Shown here piece by piece: positions 33,285 through 41,939 of a stretch of 64,000 nt of DNA. This DNA is from Cohnella thermotolerans DSM 17683 (GTDB lineage: Bacteria; Bacillota; Bacilli; Paenibacillales; Paenibacillaceae). The number at the start of each line of letters is the position of its first letter. Within the stretch, counting starts at the first letter, position 1. The notes below the pieces were generated by a model. The model did no database searches, was not told the DNA's origin, and saw only the letters and a list, made by a program, of their open reading frames with translations. Location of the stretch: contig NZ_AUCP01000001.1 in NCBI RefSeq assembly GCF_000429825.1, positions 248,001 to 312,000 of the forward strand, written 5' to 3'. A program made the translations under genes and the position numbers.

Positions 33285-34020
33285 GATCGGCTACCTCCAT
33301 AATTGTTGTATCGTGGGTCGTCATGCAGATCGAGATGTTCTCGGTCTCGACAATCTCCCTAAATACCGCCATCACCTGCGCCGCCATCTGCGAATCGAGC
33401 TCCGCCGTCGGCTCGTCGGCCAGGATGAGGCTGGGCCGATGGGAGATCGCCTTGGCGATGGCCACCCGCTGCTGCTCGCCCCCGGACAGCTCGAACGGAC
33501 GGTGGTGCATCCGTTTGGCCAAGCCGACAAGCTCCAGGCAAGCGGTGGCGCGAGATTTCCATTCGCTGCGGGGAACCTTCGCCATCCGCATCGACAGCTC
33601 CACGTTCTCGTAGGCGGACAGCAGCGGCATCAAGGCGTAAGCCTGGAAAATAAAGCCGATATCCTTGCGGCGGATCGCCGTCCGGCGGTTGTCGTCCCAT
33701 TCGTGGAAAGGCTGTCCGCGAAAATAGATTTCGCCCTTCGTCGGAACGTCCAGGCCTCCCATTAAATTCATCAGCGTCGTTTTGCCGGAACCCGAGCGTC
33801 CTTTGAGCATGACCAGCTGCTTCGGATAAAGCTGCAAATCGATGCCCTTGAGCACCCTGAGCTTCTGGTTCCCGACGTCGAACGACCTTTCGACGCCGCG
33901 CACCGTAAGCAGAGGCTCCGCGTTCCCGCTTGCGCTCATTCCGCCGCTCTCTCTCTCTTCGGCGTCCGGCTTGCCTCCCGGCTGCTTCCGGGACGGGCTG
34001 CGCTGTCTCCAAGCGAGCAT
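33250..34020 (-). CDS. ABC transporter ATPase (LolD/MacB type)
   Basis: The 256-residue ATPase has Walker A GRSGSGKTT (about 74-82), signature ELSGGEQQRVA, Walker B LILADEPTAELD and a switch motif MTTHD. ATG 34020 was chosen for AAGGAGGGAAGTCG; the N-terminus carries a 35-residue basic extension before the domain starts at LLTVRGVERSF. It is the first gene of the six-gene operon; a TATAAT at 34055-34060 lies just upstream as a possible -10 box, without a clear -35. It could energise the FtsX-like permease alone or with the second ATPase. Confidence 0.92.
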   Translation of the reverse strand: MLAWRQRSPSRKQPGGKPDAEERESGGMSASGNAEPLLTVRGVERSFDVGNQKLRVLKGIDLQLYPKQLVMLKGRSGSGKTTLMNLMGGLDVPTKGEIYFRGQPFHEWDDNRRTAIRRKDIGFIFQAYALMPLLSAYENVELSMRMAKVPRSEWKSRATACLELVGLAKRMHHRPFELSGGEQQRVAIAKAISHRPSLILADEPTAELDSQMAAQVMAVFREIVETENISICMTTHDTTIMEVADHVYEMVDGVFV

Positions 34021-34192
34021 TCGACTTCCCTCCTTCTGCCAATTGCCTTCCACAATTATAACGAGGCTATCCGGCAAAAAGTTACGACTTTAGCATTTTT
34101 TTATGAGAATCATGAGAAGACGGCGGAACCAAAATTTCGACACCGAACGACAAATGCGCCTGCCAAGCCGATTTTTTTCGCTGCCTCTTTAT

Positions 34193-34227
34193 AAGGAGGG
34201 GATATTTTGTGTATGATGAAGAAATAA
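34193..34227 (+). promoter_or_regulatory. Leader with strong ribosome site and tiny ORF upstream of glnS
   Basis: AAGGAGGGG (34193-34201) is the best ribosome site in the region, but the first ATG it serves (34213) gives only Met-Met-Lys-Lys-stop. A GTG at 34209, also well placed, opens an out-of-frame reading of 39 codons overlapping the glnS start. The glnS start itself has its own site 9 bases upstream. The arrangement suggests a translated leader. Confidence 0.45.
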
Positions 34228-34255
34228 CATGTTACTGCGAGGAAGGTTGGTCGGA

Positions 34256-35917
34256 TTGGAAAGCAAATCGGCGTCATCGAATTTCATTCGGAACATTATC
34301 ATGGAAGACCTCGAATCGGGCAGAGTGACCGAAGTGGTCACGAGGTTCCCGCCGGAGCCGAACGGTTATTTGCATATCGGACATGCCAAATCCATCTGCC
34401 TGAACTTCGAGTTGGCCGACGAATTTAAAGGACGGACGAACCTGAGGTTCGACGACACGAATCCGGTCAAGGAAGACGTCGAGTACGTCGAATCGATCAA
34501 GCGGGACGTCCAATGGCTCGGGTTCCAGTGGGACGGACTGTTTTTCGCTTCCGATTATTTCGGGGAAATGTACGAGCGGGCGCTTCTGCTTATTCGCAAG
34601 GGCCTGGCCTACGTCGACGATCAAACCGCGGATCAGATTCGCGAAACCCGCGGAACGCTGACCGAGCCCGGCGTCGAAAGCCCGTACCGCAACCGTTCGG
34701 TCGAGGAGAATCTCGACCTGTTCCGGCGGATGAAGGACGGGGAATTCGGCAACGGGGAGAAGGTGCTCCGGGCGAAAATCGACATGGCGTCGCCGAACGT
34801 CAATATGCGCGACCCGGTTATTTACCGGATCGTCCACGCGCATCATCATAATACGGGGGACGCCTGGTGCATCTACCCGATGTATGCGTTCGCCCATCCG
34901 CTCGAAGACGCGATCGAAGGAGTTACGCACTCGATCTGCACGCTGGAATTCGAGGATCAGCGTCCGTTCTACGACTGGGTCGTCGAGCATTGCGAGATGG
35001 AAGCGAAGCCGCGGCAGTACGAGTTCAACCGGCTCAACCTGACGAACACGGTCATGAGCAAGCGCAAGCTGAAGCAGCTCGTAGACGAGAAAATCGTCGA
35101 CGGCTGGGACGACCCGCGCATGCCGACCATCTCCGGGTTGCGGCGCAAGGGCTACACGCCGGAAGCGATCCGCGCGTTCTGCCGCGAGATCGGCGTGGCG
35201 AAGAGCTACGGCGTCGTCGACGAGCGCATGCTGGAGCATTTCATCCGCGAGGATCTGAAGCTGAAGGCTCCGCGGACGATGGCGGTTCTCCGGCCGCTCA
35301 AGGTCGTCATCACCAACTATCCGGAAGGACAAGTCGAATGGCTCGATGCGGAGAACAATGCCGAGAACGAAGAGCTCGGCCATCGCCAGATTCCGTTCTC
35401 CCGCGAAATTTATATCGAGCAGGACGATTTCATGGAAGTTCCGCCGCCGAAATATTTCCGGCTGTTCCCCGGCAACGAAGTGCGGCTGAAGCACGCTTAC
35501 TTCATTAAATGCGAGGAAGTCGTGAAGAACGATGCGGGAGAAGTCGTGGAAATCCGCTGCACGTACGATCCCGAGACGAAGAGCGGCTCCGGCTTCACGG
35601 GCCGAAAGGTGAAGGGAACGATCCACTGGGTCGAAGCGAGCCATGCCGTTCCGGCCGAATTCCGGCTGTACGAGCCGCTCATCCGGGACGAAGAAGAAGG
35701 GGACGATTCGTCGTTCCTTGAGCGGATCAACCCGAACTCGCTTGAGACGCTTCGCGGCTTCGTCGAGCCGGGCATGAAGGAAGCGGCTCCGCAGGACAAG
35801 TTCCAGTTTTTCCGCCACGGCTACTTCAATGTCGATCCGAAGGACAGTGCGCCGGGACGTCCGGTGTTCAACCGCATCGTCTCGCTCAAAAGCTCGTTCG
35901 AATTGCCGAAAGCTTGA
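34256..35917 (+). CDS. glnS: Glutaminyl-tRNA synthetase
   Basis: The 553-residue class I synthetase opens with the hallmark [20 protein letters not shown] containing HIGH (40-43). [13 protein letters not shown] follows, then the KMSKS equivalent [10 protein letters not shown], and the beta-barrel anticodon-binding domains end near [14 protein letters not shown]. Length matches E. coli GlnS (554). TTG 34256 was selected because AGGAAGG lies 9 bases before it; earlier in-frame starts lack that spacing. Direct Gln-tRNA charging is uncommon in Bacilli, which mostly use GatCAB, so the gene is likely of proteobacterial-type ancestry by old transfer. No T-box is visible upstream. Confidence 0.96.
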   Translation: MESKSASSNFIRNIIMEDLESGRVTEVVTRFPPEPNGYLHIGHAKSICLNFELADEFKGRTNLRFDDTNPVKEDVEYVESIKRDVQWLGFQWDGLFFASDYFGEMYERALLLIRKGLAYVDDQTADQIRETRGTLTEPGVESPYRNRSVEENLDLFRRMKDGEFGNGEKVLRAKIDMASPNVNMRDPVIYRIVHAHHHNTGDAWCIYPMYAFAHPLEDAIEGVTHSICTLEFEDQRPFYDWVVEHCEMEAKPRQYEFNRLNLTNTVMSKRKLKQLVDEKIVDGWDDPRMPTISGLRRKGYTPEAIRAFCREIGVAKSYGVVDERMLEHFIREDLKLKAPRTMAVLRPLKVVITNYPEGQVEWLDAENNAENEELGHRQIPFSREIYIEQDDFMEVPPPKYFRLFPGNEVRLKHAYFIKCEEVVKNDAGEVVEIRCTYDPETKSGSGFTGRKVKGTIHWVEASHAVPAEFRLYEPLIRDEEEGDDSSFLERINPNSLETLRGFVEPGMKEAAPQDKFQFFRHGYFNVDPKDSAPGRPVFNRIVSLKSSFELPKA

Positions 35918-35946
35918 CAAATCCGCTTCCATTGCGCTTATCATCC

Positions 35947-35983
35947 GGCTCCACCCCCTCGTTCGGGGCGGCGGAGCCTTGCT
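35947..35983 (+). terminator. Terminator after glnS
   Basis: GGCTCC and GGAGCC close a stem that also pairs CCCC with GGGG around TCGTTC, followed by TTGCTTTT. Confidence 0.7.
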
Positions 35984-36004
35984 TTTCGCCGAAAGGAGCG
36001 AACG

Positions 36005-37333
36005 ATGATGACATGGCGTCCGCTGCTCTGTCTCTGTCTGGCAGTCTCAACCGTTGTCGGCGCGGCGGGATGCGCCCGAGACCATACGCCCGCGGGCTCT
36101 CCCTCCGCCTCGCCGACCGCGTCGGCAACCGCTTCCGCCCCGTCCGCAAGCGTCACTCCGTCCCCTTCGCCTTCCGTTTCCGGCCCGGGCAACGAAGCCT
36201 CCTCTTCGCCGTCCGAGTCCGCATCTTCGCCGCCCGCCGATCCGGTCCGGCGTGAGCTGCAACGGATGACGCTCAAGGAGAAAGTCGGCCAGATGATTCT
36301 CGCGGGCATCGACGGCACCGAACTGGACGCCCAGGCCAAGCGGATGATCGGCGAGGACAAAATCGGGGGCGTCATCCTGTACGGGAACAATATCTCGGAC
36401 TTGAAAGGCATGGTCTCCCTCGTCAACTCGATCAAACGGGAGAACGCGCCGAATCCCGCGCCGATCTTCGTCAGCGTCGATCAGGAGGGCGGTCGGGTCA
36501 GCCGCCTGCCGAGGGAGTACGTCAAGATGCCGGCGAACGCGACCGTCGGCCGGACCGGCAGCGCGGAGCTGGCGGGAATGATGGGCCGGCTGCTGGCTCG
36601 GGAGCTTCTCTCCGCCGGCTTCAACATGGATTTCGCCCCGGTGCTGGACGTCAACAGCAATCCGGACAATCCCGTCATCGGCGACCGCTCGTTCGGCAGC
36701 TCGGCCAGCCTCGTGACGAAGCTCGGGTTAGCGGAGATGAAGGGGCTTCGCGAAGGGGGCGTCATTCCGGTCGTGAAGCATTTCCCCGGCCATGGCGATA
36801 CGTCGGTCGACTCCCACCTGGAGCTGCCCGTCGTCGACAAGACGCCCGCGCAGCTGGCGAAGCTGGAATGGGTTCCGTTCCAGGCGGCCGTTAAGAACGA
36901 CGTCGAAGCCGTCATGGTCGCTCATATTTGGTTCCCGAAAATCGACCCCGACAAGCCGGGCTCGCTGTCGGAGGAGATCGTCGGCAAGCTGCTGCGGGGC
37001 GATTTGGGCTACAAAGGCGTCGTGATCACGGACGATCTGGGCATGGGGGCGATCGCCAAGCATTATACGCTGGCTGAGGCGGCCTTGGACGCCATCCGGG
37101 CGGGCGCCGACATTCTGCTCGTCGGCCACGGCTACGACAACGAGCGGACGATTTACCAAGCCGTGCTGCAAAGCGTGAAGAACGGCTCCATCGCGGAATC
37201 GCGCATCGACGAGAGCGTCTACCGCATACTGGAGCTGAAAAGCCGCTACAAGCTGCACGACCGGGAAGTCAAGGTGCCGGACCTCGCCGACTTGAACGCG
37301 GACATTCGCAGTTGGCTCAAGCAGGTGGGGTAG
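36005..37333 (+). CDS. GH3 beta-N-acetylhexosaminidase-like lipoprotein (NagZ type)
   Basis: The 442-residue product has a lipobox VGAAGC (Cys23) and a 55-residue Ser/Pro/Ala-rich linker. The GH3 barrel then shows MTLKEKVGQMILAGIDGTEL, VDQEGGRVSRLP (159-169), the acid/base dyad motif KHFPGHGDT (258-266) and nucleophile region ITDDLGMGAI (Asp343/344). The KHFPGHG motif is specific to the NagZ branch, which cleaves N-acetylglucosamine from muropeptides or cell-wall fragments. Here it would sit on the outer face of the membrane. ATG 36005 follows AAAGGAG. It is a single gene. Confidence 0.92.
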   Translation: MMTWRPLLCLCLAVSTVVGAAGCARDHTPAGSPSASPTASATASAPSASVTPSPSPSVSGPGNEASSSPSESASSPPADPVRRELQRMTLKEKVGQMILAGIDGTELDAQAKRMIGEDKIGGVILYGNNISDLKGMVSLVNSIKRENAPNPAPIFVSVDQEGGRVSRLPREYVKMPANATVGRTGSAELAGMMGRLLARELLSAGFNMDFAPVLDVNSNPDNPVIGDRSFGSSASLVTKLGLAEMKGLREGGVIPVVKHFPGHGDTSVDSHLELPVVDKTPAQLAKLEWVPFQAAVKNDVEAVMVAHIWFPKIDPDKPGSLSEEIVGKLLRGDLGYKGVVITDDLGMGAIAKHYTLAEAALDAIRAGADILLVGHGYDNERTIYQAVLQSVKNGSIAESRIDESVYRILELKSRYKLHDREVKVPDLADLNADIRSWLKQVG

Positions 37334-37358
37334 CGCGCAATCGTGCCGCGGCCCGGCT

Positions 37359-37383
37359 TGTAAGATCGTTTTTCGATCTTACA
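37359..37383. terminator. Inverted repeat between convergent GH3 and SLH-GH18 genes
   Basis: TGTAAGATCG and CGATCTTACA pair perfectly with a TTTTT loop (AAAAA from the other strand). The T run lies in the loop and not after the stem, so termination is only possible, not clear. Confidence 0.5.
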
Positions 37384-37452
37384 GTGCGCGGAACGCCCGA
37401 CGGAATGAGCGGACTTTCTGCGGCGAGCATATGAAGGGGCTGCGCTGCTCCG

Positions 37453-39081
37453 TTATTCGAACGCGAACGAAGCGTACTTCGCCGCGTTCCGGATCGCCGG
37501 CCAGACGTCGGCCGTCTCCCCGCCGATGGACCAGTAGGCGAGGCCGGCAACGCCGCGTTCGGCGACGGCCAGGCTTTTGAGCGTCAGCGAGCGGCTGTCC
37601 TCCGCCCAAATGCGGTACGTCGTCGCCCCCTTCGCGAACGTGTAAATATACTGCCCGACCGTATCGTTCCAGGAGCGCGTGCCGGAAGTCAGCGACGAGA
37701 TCGTCTCCGCCTGCTCGGCGATCGTCATCTCCAGGGACGACACCTTCGGCGACACGGTCCATTGTCGGGTATAGAACGGCAAGGCGACGATCGTTTTTGC
37801 CGCCGGGACGTTGCCGATCAGCTTGTCCAGCCCTTTTTCCAGCCATGGAAGCGAGGATACGGAGCCGGCGATCGGGTCGGTCTCCCAATGCTCGTCATAG
37901 GCCATCAGCACAAGATAGTCGGCCGAACGGCCGAGCGCCGCGTAATCGAACGCCGCCGTCCAGTCGTCGCCCTGATCCGGCGATACGTCGACCGACACCA
38001 CCGCGCCGACCTTATGAAGCGCCGCCGCCAGTTCCGTCACGAACGAAGTCATTCCGGAACGGTCGTCCGGCAATACATTTTCGAAATCGACATTAATGCC
38101 GTCCATTCCGTACTTCTGCACGAGCGAAGCGAGCGCCGCGACGATCGTCTGGCGTTTGGACGCGTCGCTCAGCATGGCATGGGTGGTATCTGCGTTCGAG
38201 CGGTTCCCGATCATTCCCCACACCTTCCTGCCGTTCGCGGAGGCCCACTTCAGGAGAGCCGTGTCCGTCGCATCGGTAAGCGTCTTCGCCGAATCGAGAA
38301 AAAAGACGCGCGGGACGAGCGTATTGACGGTCGAGCGGCTGACGCTCGCGATATATTCCGAAGTCGTCTGCCCGTATTGCCAGCCGAGCTGCAGTCCCAG
38401 CGAGGGAGCGGCCTCGAACTGGGCCTCCCACTCGTCGCGGAACGCGATCCGGCCCAGCAGCGCAGCCGTCTCCGCGCGGGTGAGCGGATCATGCGGGCGG
38501 AACAGCCCATTATCCCCTCGGATCAGGCCCGCATTCGCGGCGATCTGCACCGCTTCGACGGCCCAGTCATCGATTTGAGCCGCATCCTTGAAGGAAGAGC
38601 GCGCATCGCCCGCCCCCTTGTCTTTCAGCCGCAGCGCCCTTACGAGAATAGCCGCCGCCTGCTCGCGGGTGACCGCCGCGCCGGGGCCGAACGAGTTGGC
38701 GGACGTTCCCCGCACGATGCCAAGCTGCGACGCCGCCCCCACCGAGGCGTAATACCACGCCTTTCGGCCGACGTCCTGAAAGGCGGGGATACTGGCATCG
38801 ACCGGCTCCAGCCCGAACAAGCGCAAGACCATCGCCGCGAACTCCGCTCTCGTAATCGATTTGGCCGGTTCGTATGTACGCGGGCCCGTGCCCCCTACGA
38901 TGCCCCGCTCGTAAAGCGCCGCGATATCGGCTTTGGCGAAGCTGGAAGCGATATCGTCGAACGGCAAACCGGCCGAAGCCGACGAAGCGGGCGAAGAAGC
39001 CGCCGCAAGCGTCATCCCGATAAGCACGCCGAGCGCGACAAGCGACGAACGAATCCAATGATAAGTCCTCAGTGCAGACAC
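37453..39081 (-). CDS. Secreted SLH-domain glycoside hydrolase family 18 protein
   Basis: The product (about 542 residues from a GTG at 39081; start uncertain, alternatives at 39111 GTG or 39072 CTG) has a signal peptide and three SLH units (about 40-90, 100-150, 163-212). They are marked by GPRTYEPAKSITRAEFAAMV, ANSFGPGAAVTREQAAAILV and NGLFRPHDPLTRAETAALLG. A GH18 barrel follows, with the catalytic DGINVDFE (327-334, acid Glu334) and YLVLMAYDEHW. It resembles spore/cortex and wall hydrolases of the YaaH/SleL group with wall-anchoring modules. The likely role is wall or chitin-type glycan hydrolysis at the cell surface. Confidence 0.9.
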   Translation of the reverse strand: MSALRTYHWIRSSLVALGVLIGMTLAAASSPASSASAGLPFDDIASSFAKADIAALYERGIVGGTGPRTYEPAKSITRAEFAAMVLRLFGLEPVDASIPAFQDVGRKAWYYASVGAASQLGIVRGTSANSFGPGAAVTREQAAAILVRALRLKDKGAGDARSSFKDAAQIDDWAVEAVQIAANAGLIRGDNGLFRPHDPLTRAETAALLGRIAFRDEWEAQFEAAPSLGLQLGWQYGQTTSEYIASVSRSTVNTLVPRVFFLDSAKTLTDATDTALLKWASANGRKVWGMIGNRSNADTTHAMLSDASKRQTIVAALASLVQKYGMDGINVDFENVLPDDRSGMTSFVTELAAALHKVGAVVSVDVSPDQGDDWTAAFDYAALGRSADYLVLMAYDEHWETDPIAGSVSSLPWLEKGLDKLIGNVPAAKTIVALPFYTRQWTVSPKVSSLEMTIAEQAETISSLTSGTRSWNDTVGQYIYTFAKGATTYRIWAEDSRSLTLKSLAVAERGVAGLAYWSIGGETADVWPAIRNAAKYASFAFE

Positions 39082-39147
39082 CTCTTTTCCGATAAGACAG
39101 CATTCTACCACTCTATCCTATCAGAGAAAGAGAGCCTCACAGGAGCC

Positions 39148-40134
39148 TCAATTGTTGGAAAAAGCGCCGAAATCCCCCTGCAGCACCGCCGTCAGCATCC
39201 GGTAGAACAGCCGGTAATCCGCCTCCAGGACGACCTCCGCGTTCGGGCCGGCGCCCGTCCAGGCCGGCGTGTTCTCGGGAGCGGGCCGCGTATCGACGGC
39301 GCTGAAGCCCCGGTTCGCCTCGCTCTGGCATTCGATCTCCACCCGGTAACGGCCCGATCGGACGATGAGCTCCGGGCGAAGGCACATCGCGATCGTCACG
39401 GAATCGGGATGGGTGACCCCTTCCAACCCGTTCGCCAGGTTGAACGCCAGCGCTTTGCGGTTGACCTGGTGATAGAACCTTGCGATCGGCGTGTCGATCG
39501 CCTTCAGCGCCTCGAGATCGTTCCCGCCGACAAGCGCGTACCGGCAGCAGACGTCCCAGCCGACCATCGTGATCGGGAAGCCGCCCTCGAAGACGATTCG
39601 CGCCGATTCGGGATCGACGTAGAAGTTGAACTCCGCCGTCGGCGTGATGTTGCCCCGAAAGTGGCAGGAGCCGCCCATAACCCACAGCCGTTTGATTTTG
39701 CCCGCAATGGACGGGTCCAGCATGTAAGCGACCGCGAGATTCGTCAGCGGACCGTGGGCGACGATCTCGAGCTCGCCGGGCGACTCGTTCACCAGCCGGA
39801 CGATCGCGTTCGCGGCATGCTCGGCTTCGGCCTGGATCGCGGGCGGCGGGAATCCGGAATCGCCCATCCCGTCCGCACCGTGCACGTAAGCGGCCTGGAC
39901 CAGGGGCCGCAGGAGCGGGCGGTCACAACCTCGATAGACCGGCACCTGCCCGCTCCTTCCCGCCCGCTCCACCGTCAGGAGCGCATTCGCCGTGCATTGT
40001 TCGACCGGGATGTTGCCCATCACGGTCGTAATGGCTTCTACCCGCACGCCGGGCCATAGCAGCCCGAACAGGAGCGAAGTGACGTCGTCCCCCGCCGTAT
40101 CCGTATCGATGATCAAACGTTTGCTCGTCTCCAA
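39148..40134 (-). CDS. Inosine-uridine preferring nucleoside hydrolase
   Basis: The 328-residue hydrolase has the Ca-binding N-terminal motif IIDTDTAGDD (8-17), ITTVMGNIPVEQ, IVAHGPLTNLAVA and LWVMGGSCHFRGNITPTAEF, then VGWDVCCRY. These are the conserved blocks of the IunH/RihA-C family that cleaves ribonucleosides to ribose and base. The start is a TTG at 40134 with GGGAGGAAG upstream. Substrate preference (purine or pyrimidine) is not clear. It is a single gene. Confidence 0.94.
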   Translation of the reverse strand: METSKRLIIDTDTAGDDVTSLLFGLLWPGVRVEAITTVMGNIPVEQCTANALLTVERAGRSGQVPVYRGCDRPLLRPLVQAAYVHGADGMGDSGFPPPAIQAEAEHAANAIVRLVNESPGELEIVAHGPLTNLAVAYMLDPSIAGKIKRLWVMGGSCHFRGNITPTAEFNFYVDPESARIVFEGGFPITMVGWDVCCRYALVGGNDLEALKAIDTPIARFYHQVNRKALAFNLANGLEGVTHPDSVTIAMCLRPELIVRSGRYRVEIECQSEANRGFSAVDTRPAPENTPAWTGAGPNAEVVLEADYRLFYRMLTAVLQGDFGAFSNN

Positions 40135-40280
40135 GTTTCTTCCTCCCGCTGTCGTTCAGTTCGGCGGCGAAACGCGCCGGCGCGTTCTTCCCCGTCATTT
40201 CCATTATAAAGGACGACGGGCGGCTTGGCTGCTTCCCGTTCCGGCTCATCTGCGGAAGGGCCGTCAGCTCCCGGCTTCCG

Positions 40281-41009
40281 TCAGCTTCGCATGGCGATGG
40301 CGTTGCCGGAACCGTACCGCTTCAGCCCGCGGCCGAACAGCCAGGCGCCGGCCAGACAGCTGCCGACGGCCATCGCCAGCGCGCCGGCTGCGAAGGCGGG
40401 GTCGAAGTCGCGCAGCAGTCCGATCGGCAAATAGCTGATGAAGCCGGCGGGAACGATCGAGAACAGCGCGATGCGCGCCATGCCGCGGAAAATGTCGGCC
40501 GGATACGTCGTCAGCGAGACGAAGCTGTTGAACACCTGCGACGCAATGCCTTCCGAATTGCCCAAGTAGAAAGCGAGGCAGCCGGCAATAAGCATCACTC
40601 CCATGAACAGCAGGCCGCTGATGAGCAGGCCGAGCGCGAATGCGCAGGCGCCGGCAAGCGAACGGTCGCCAACCCATGCGTATATGGCGAGCCCGAACAA
40701 CAGGTCGCCCGCCGCCGTCACCGACATCCGGCTTGCCAGCACACCCAGCAGCACCGGCTTCGGCTGGGACAGGTAGACGTCGAGCTGGCCGGACGAGACG
40801 ATGGCGGCGATCCGGTGGAAATTGCCGAACAGCACGCTCGCCCAACCGAAGCCGCCCGCTCCTACCGCCCACAGCATCATGACATCCCGGAGCTCCCAGC
40901 CGTTCACGACGGGAAACCGGTTGAAGAACAAGCTCCAGAAAAACAGCCATAGCAAATTGTTCACGAACATCATGCCGGCCAGCAGCGCGAAGCTGAGCCG
41001 GTATTCCAT
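40281..41009 (-). CDS. ABC-2 type permease (COG3694-like)
   Basis: At least 242 residues with six predicted helices. It is the second membrane component of a three-gene exporter with the genes at 41118 and 41936. The nearest ATG is at 41009 (MEYRLSFALL), but it has no ribosome site. The frame stays open upstream to a TAG near 41113, encoding GIVRFLLTSWKVNLAAAMEY, which looks like the true family N-terminus (a short amphipathic lead before the conserved MEYR). No ATG, GTG or TTG exists in that extension, so either a rare start is used or a base is wrong. Function: paired export permease, substrate unknown. Confidence 0.8.
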   Translation of the reverse strand: MEYRLSFALLAGMMFVNNLLWLFFWSLFFNRFPVVNGWELRDVMMLWAVGAGGFGWASVLFGNFHRIAAIVSSGQLDVYLSQPKPVLLGVLASRMSVTAAGDLLFGLAIYAWVGDRSLAGACAFALGLLISGLLFMGVMLIAGCLAFYLGNSEGIASQVFNSFVSLTTYPADIFRGMARIALFSIVPAGFISYLPIGLLRDFDPAFAAGALAMAVGSCLAGAWLFGRGLKRYGSGNAIAMRS

Positions 41010-41117
41010 CGCCGCGGCCAGGTTGACTTTCCAACTGGTCAGCAGGAAGCGAACGATCCCTATCCCTTTGGCTAAGGGACTCCGTCCGGGCGCAGCGAGA
41101 AAGGGCTCCGGCTAACG

Positions 41118-41939
41118 TTATCCTCCGTTGACATACAGCTTCCTCACTCCTCTCCGGTACATGAAGGCGACGAGCGCCCCGAGAACGGCGATCCAGCCGA
41201 TTTGAACGGCCGCGAATCGCAGCAGCATCGCCCCGTCGTAATGGACTGCCGCCCGAGCGGGCAAGTACAGCGCGGCCTGAAAAGGAAGCCAGGCGCAAAC
41301 CCGTTGCAGCCATCCCGGCATCAGATCGACCGGGAGCAGCATGCCGCCGATCGTAAATTGCAGCTTCTGCAGCACGAACTGCAGCCCGGCCGTCTCCTCC
41401 ACCCAGAACGCGCACAGCGCGACGGACGCGTTCAGCAGAAACGCTACGGTCAAAGCGCCGAGGCTGAGCGCCATAAAGCCCGGCCACCCGAAGCCGAAGT
41501 CCGGTGCGCCGACGAACGACCACGCGACGGCGCTGCCGACCAGCAGATGGACGGCGCAGCGAAAGGCCGCTTCGGACAGAAACGCCGAATAATGATAGCC
41601 GAGATAGGACATCGGGCGGATGAGGCGCACCGCGATGTCCCCGCTTTTGACCTCTTCCTCGACCTTCGCGGTCAAGGGCGGAGCGGCCATCGTCAGCGAT
41701 TCGGTGAACACGAGATACCAGATAATCTCCTTCATCGTGAAGCCGGAGATGACCTTCGCCGAGTCCCCGCCGTAAGCGGCCGTCCACAGCTGGACGAACA
41801 CGAATAGAATGAGCAAGAGAAACGAGGAACGGAGCAGAAAATCGGTCTTGTACGCAAGCTGCTGTTGAACGGTCAGCCGCGCCACCGCTTCCGCCTTGCG
41901 TCCGGACGCCGCCCGCAGGACGAATCGCCAACCTGTCAT
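41118..41939 (-). CDS. ABC-2 type permease (COG4587-like)
   Basis: The 273-residue membrane protein has an N-terminal amphipathic lead with LTVQQQLAYKTDFLLRSSFL, then about six helices. Conserved MKEIIWYLVFTESL and GDIAVRLIRPMSYLGYHYSA stretches are typical of COG4587. The ATG at 41939 (GGAGGCGGGAGC upstream) overlaps the ATPase stop (ATGA). It forms a heteromeric exporter with the neighbouring permease; the order ATPase-permease-permease is conserved in many Firmicutes and Actinobacteria. Confidence 0.88.
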   Translation of the reverse strand: MTGWRFVLRAASGRKAEAVARLTVQQQLAYKTDFLLRSSFLLLILFVFVQLWTAAYGGDSAKVISGFTMKEIIWYLVFTESLTMAAPPLTAKVEEEVKSGDIAVRLIRPMSYLGYHYSAFLSEAAFRCAVHLLVGSAVAWSFVGAPDFGFGWPGFMALSLGALTVAFLLNASVALCAFWVEETAGLQFVLQKLQFTIGGMLLPVDLMPGWLQRVCAWLPFQAALYLPARAAVHYDGAMLLRFAAVQIGWIAVLGALVAFMYRRGVRKLYVNGG

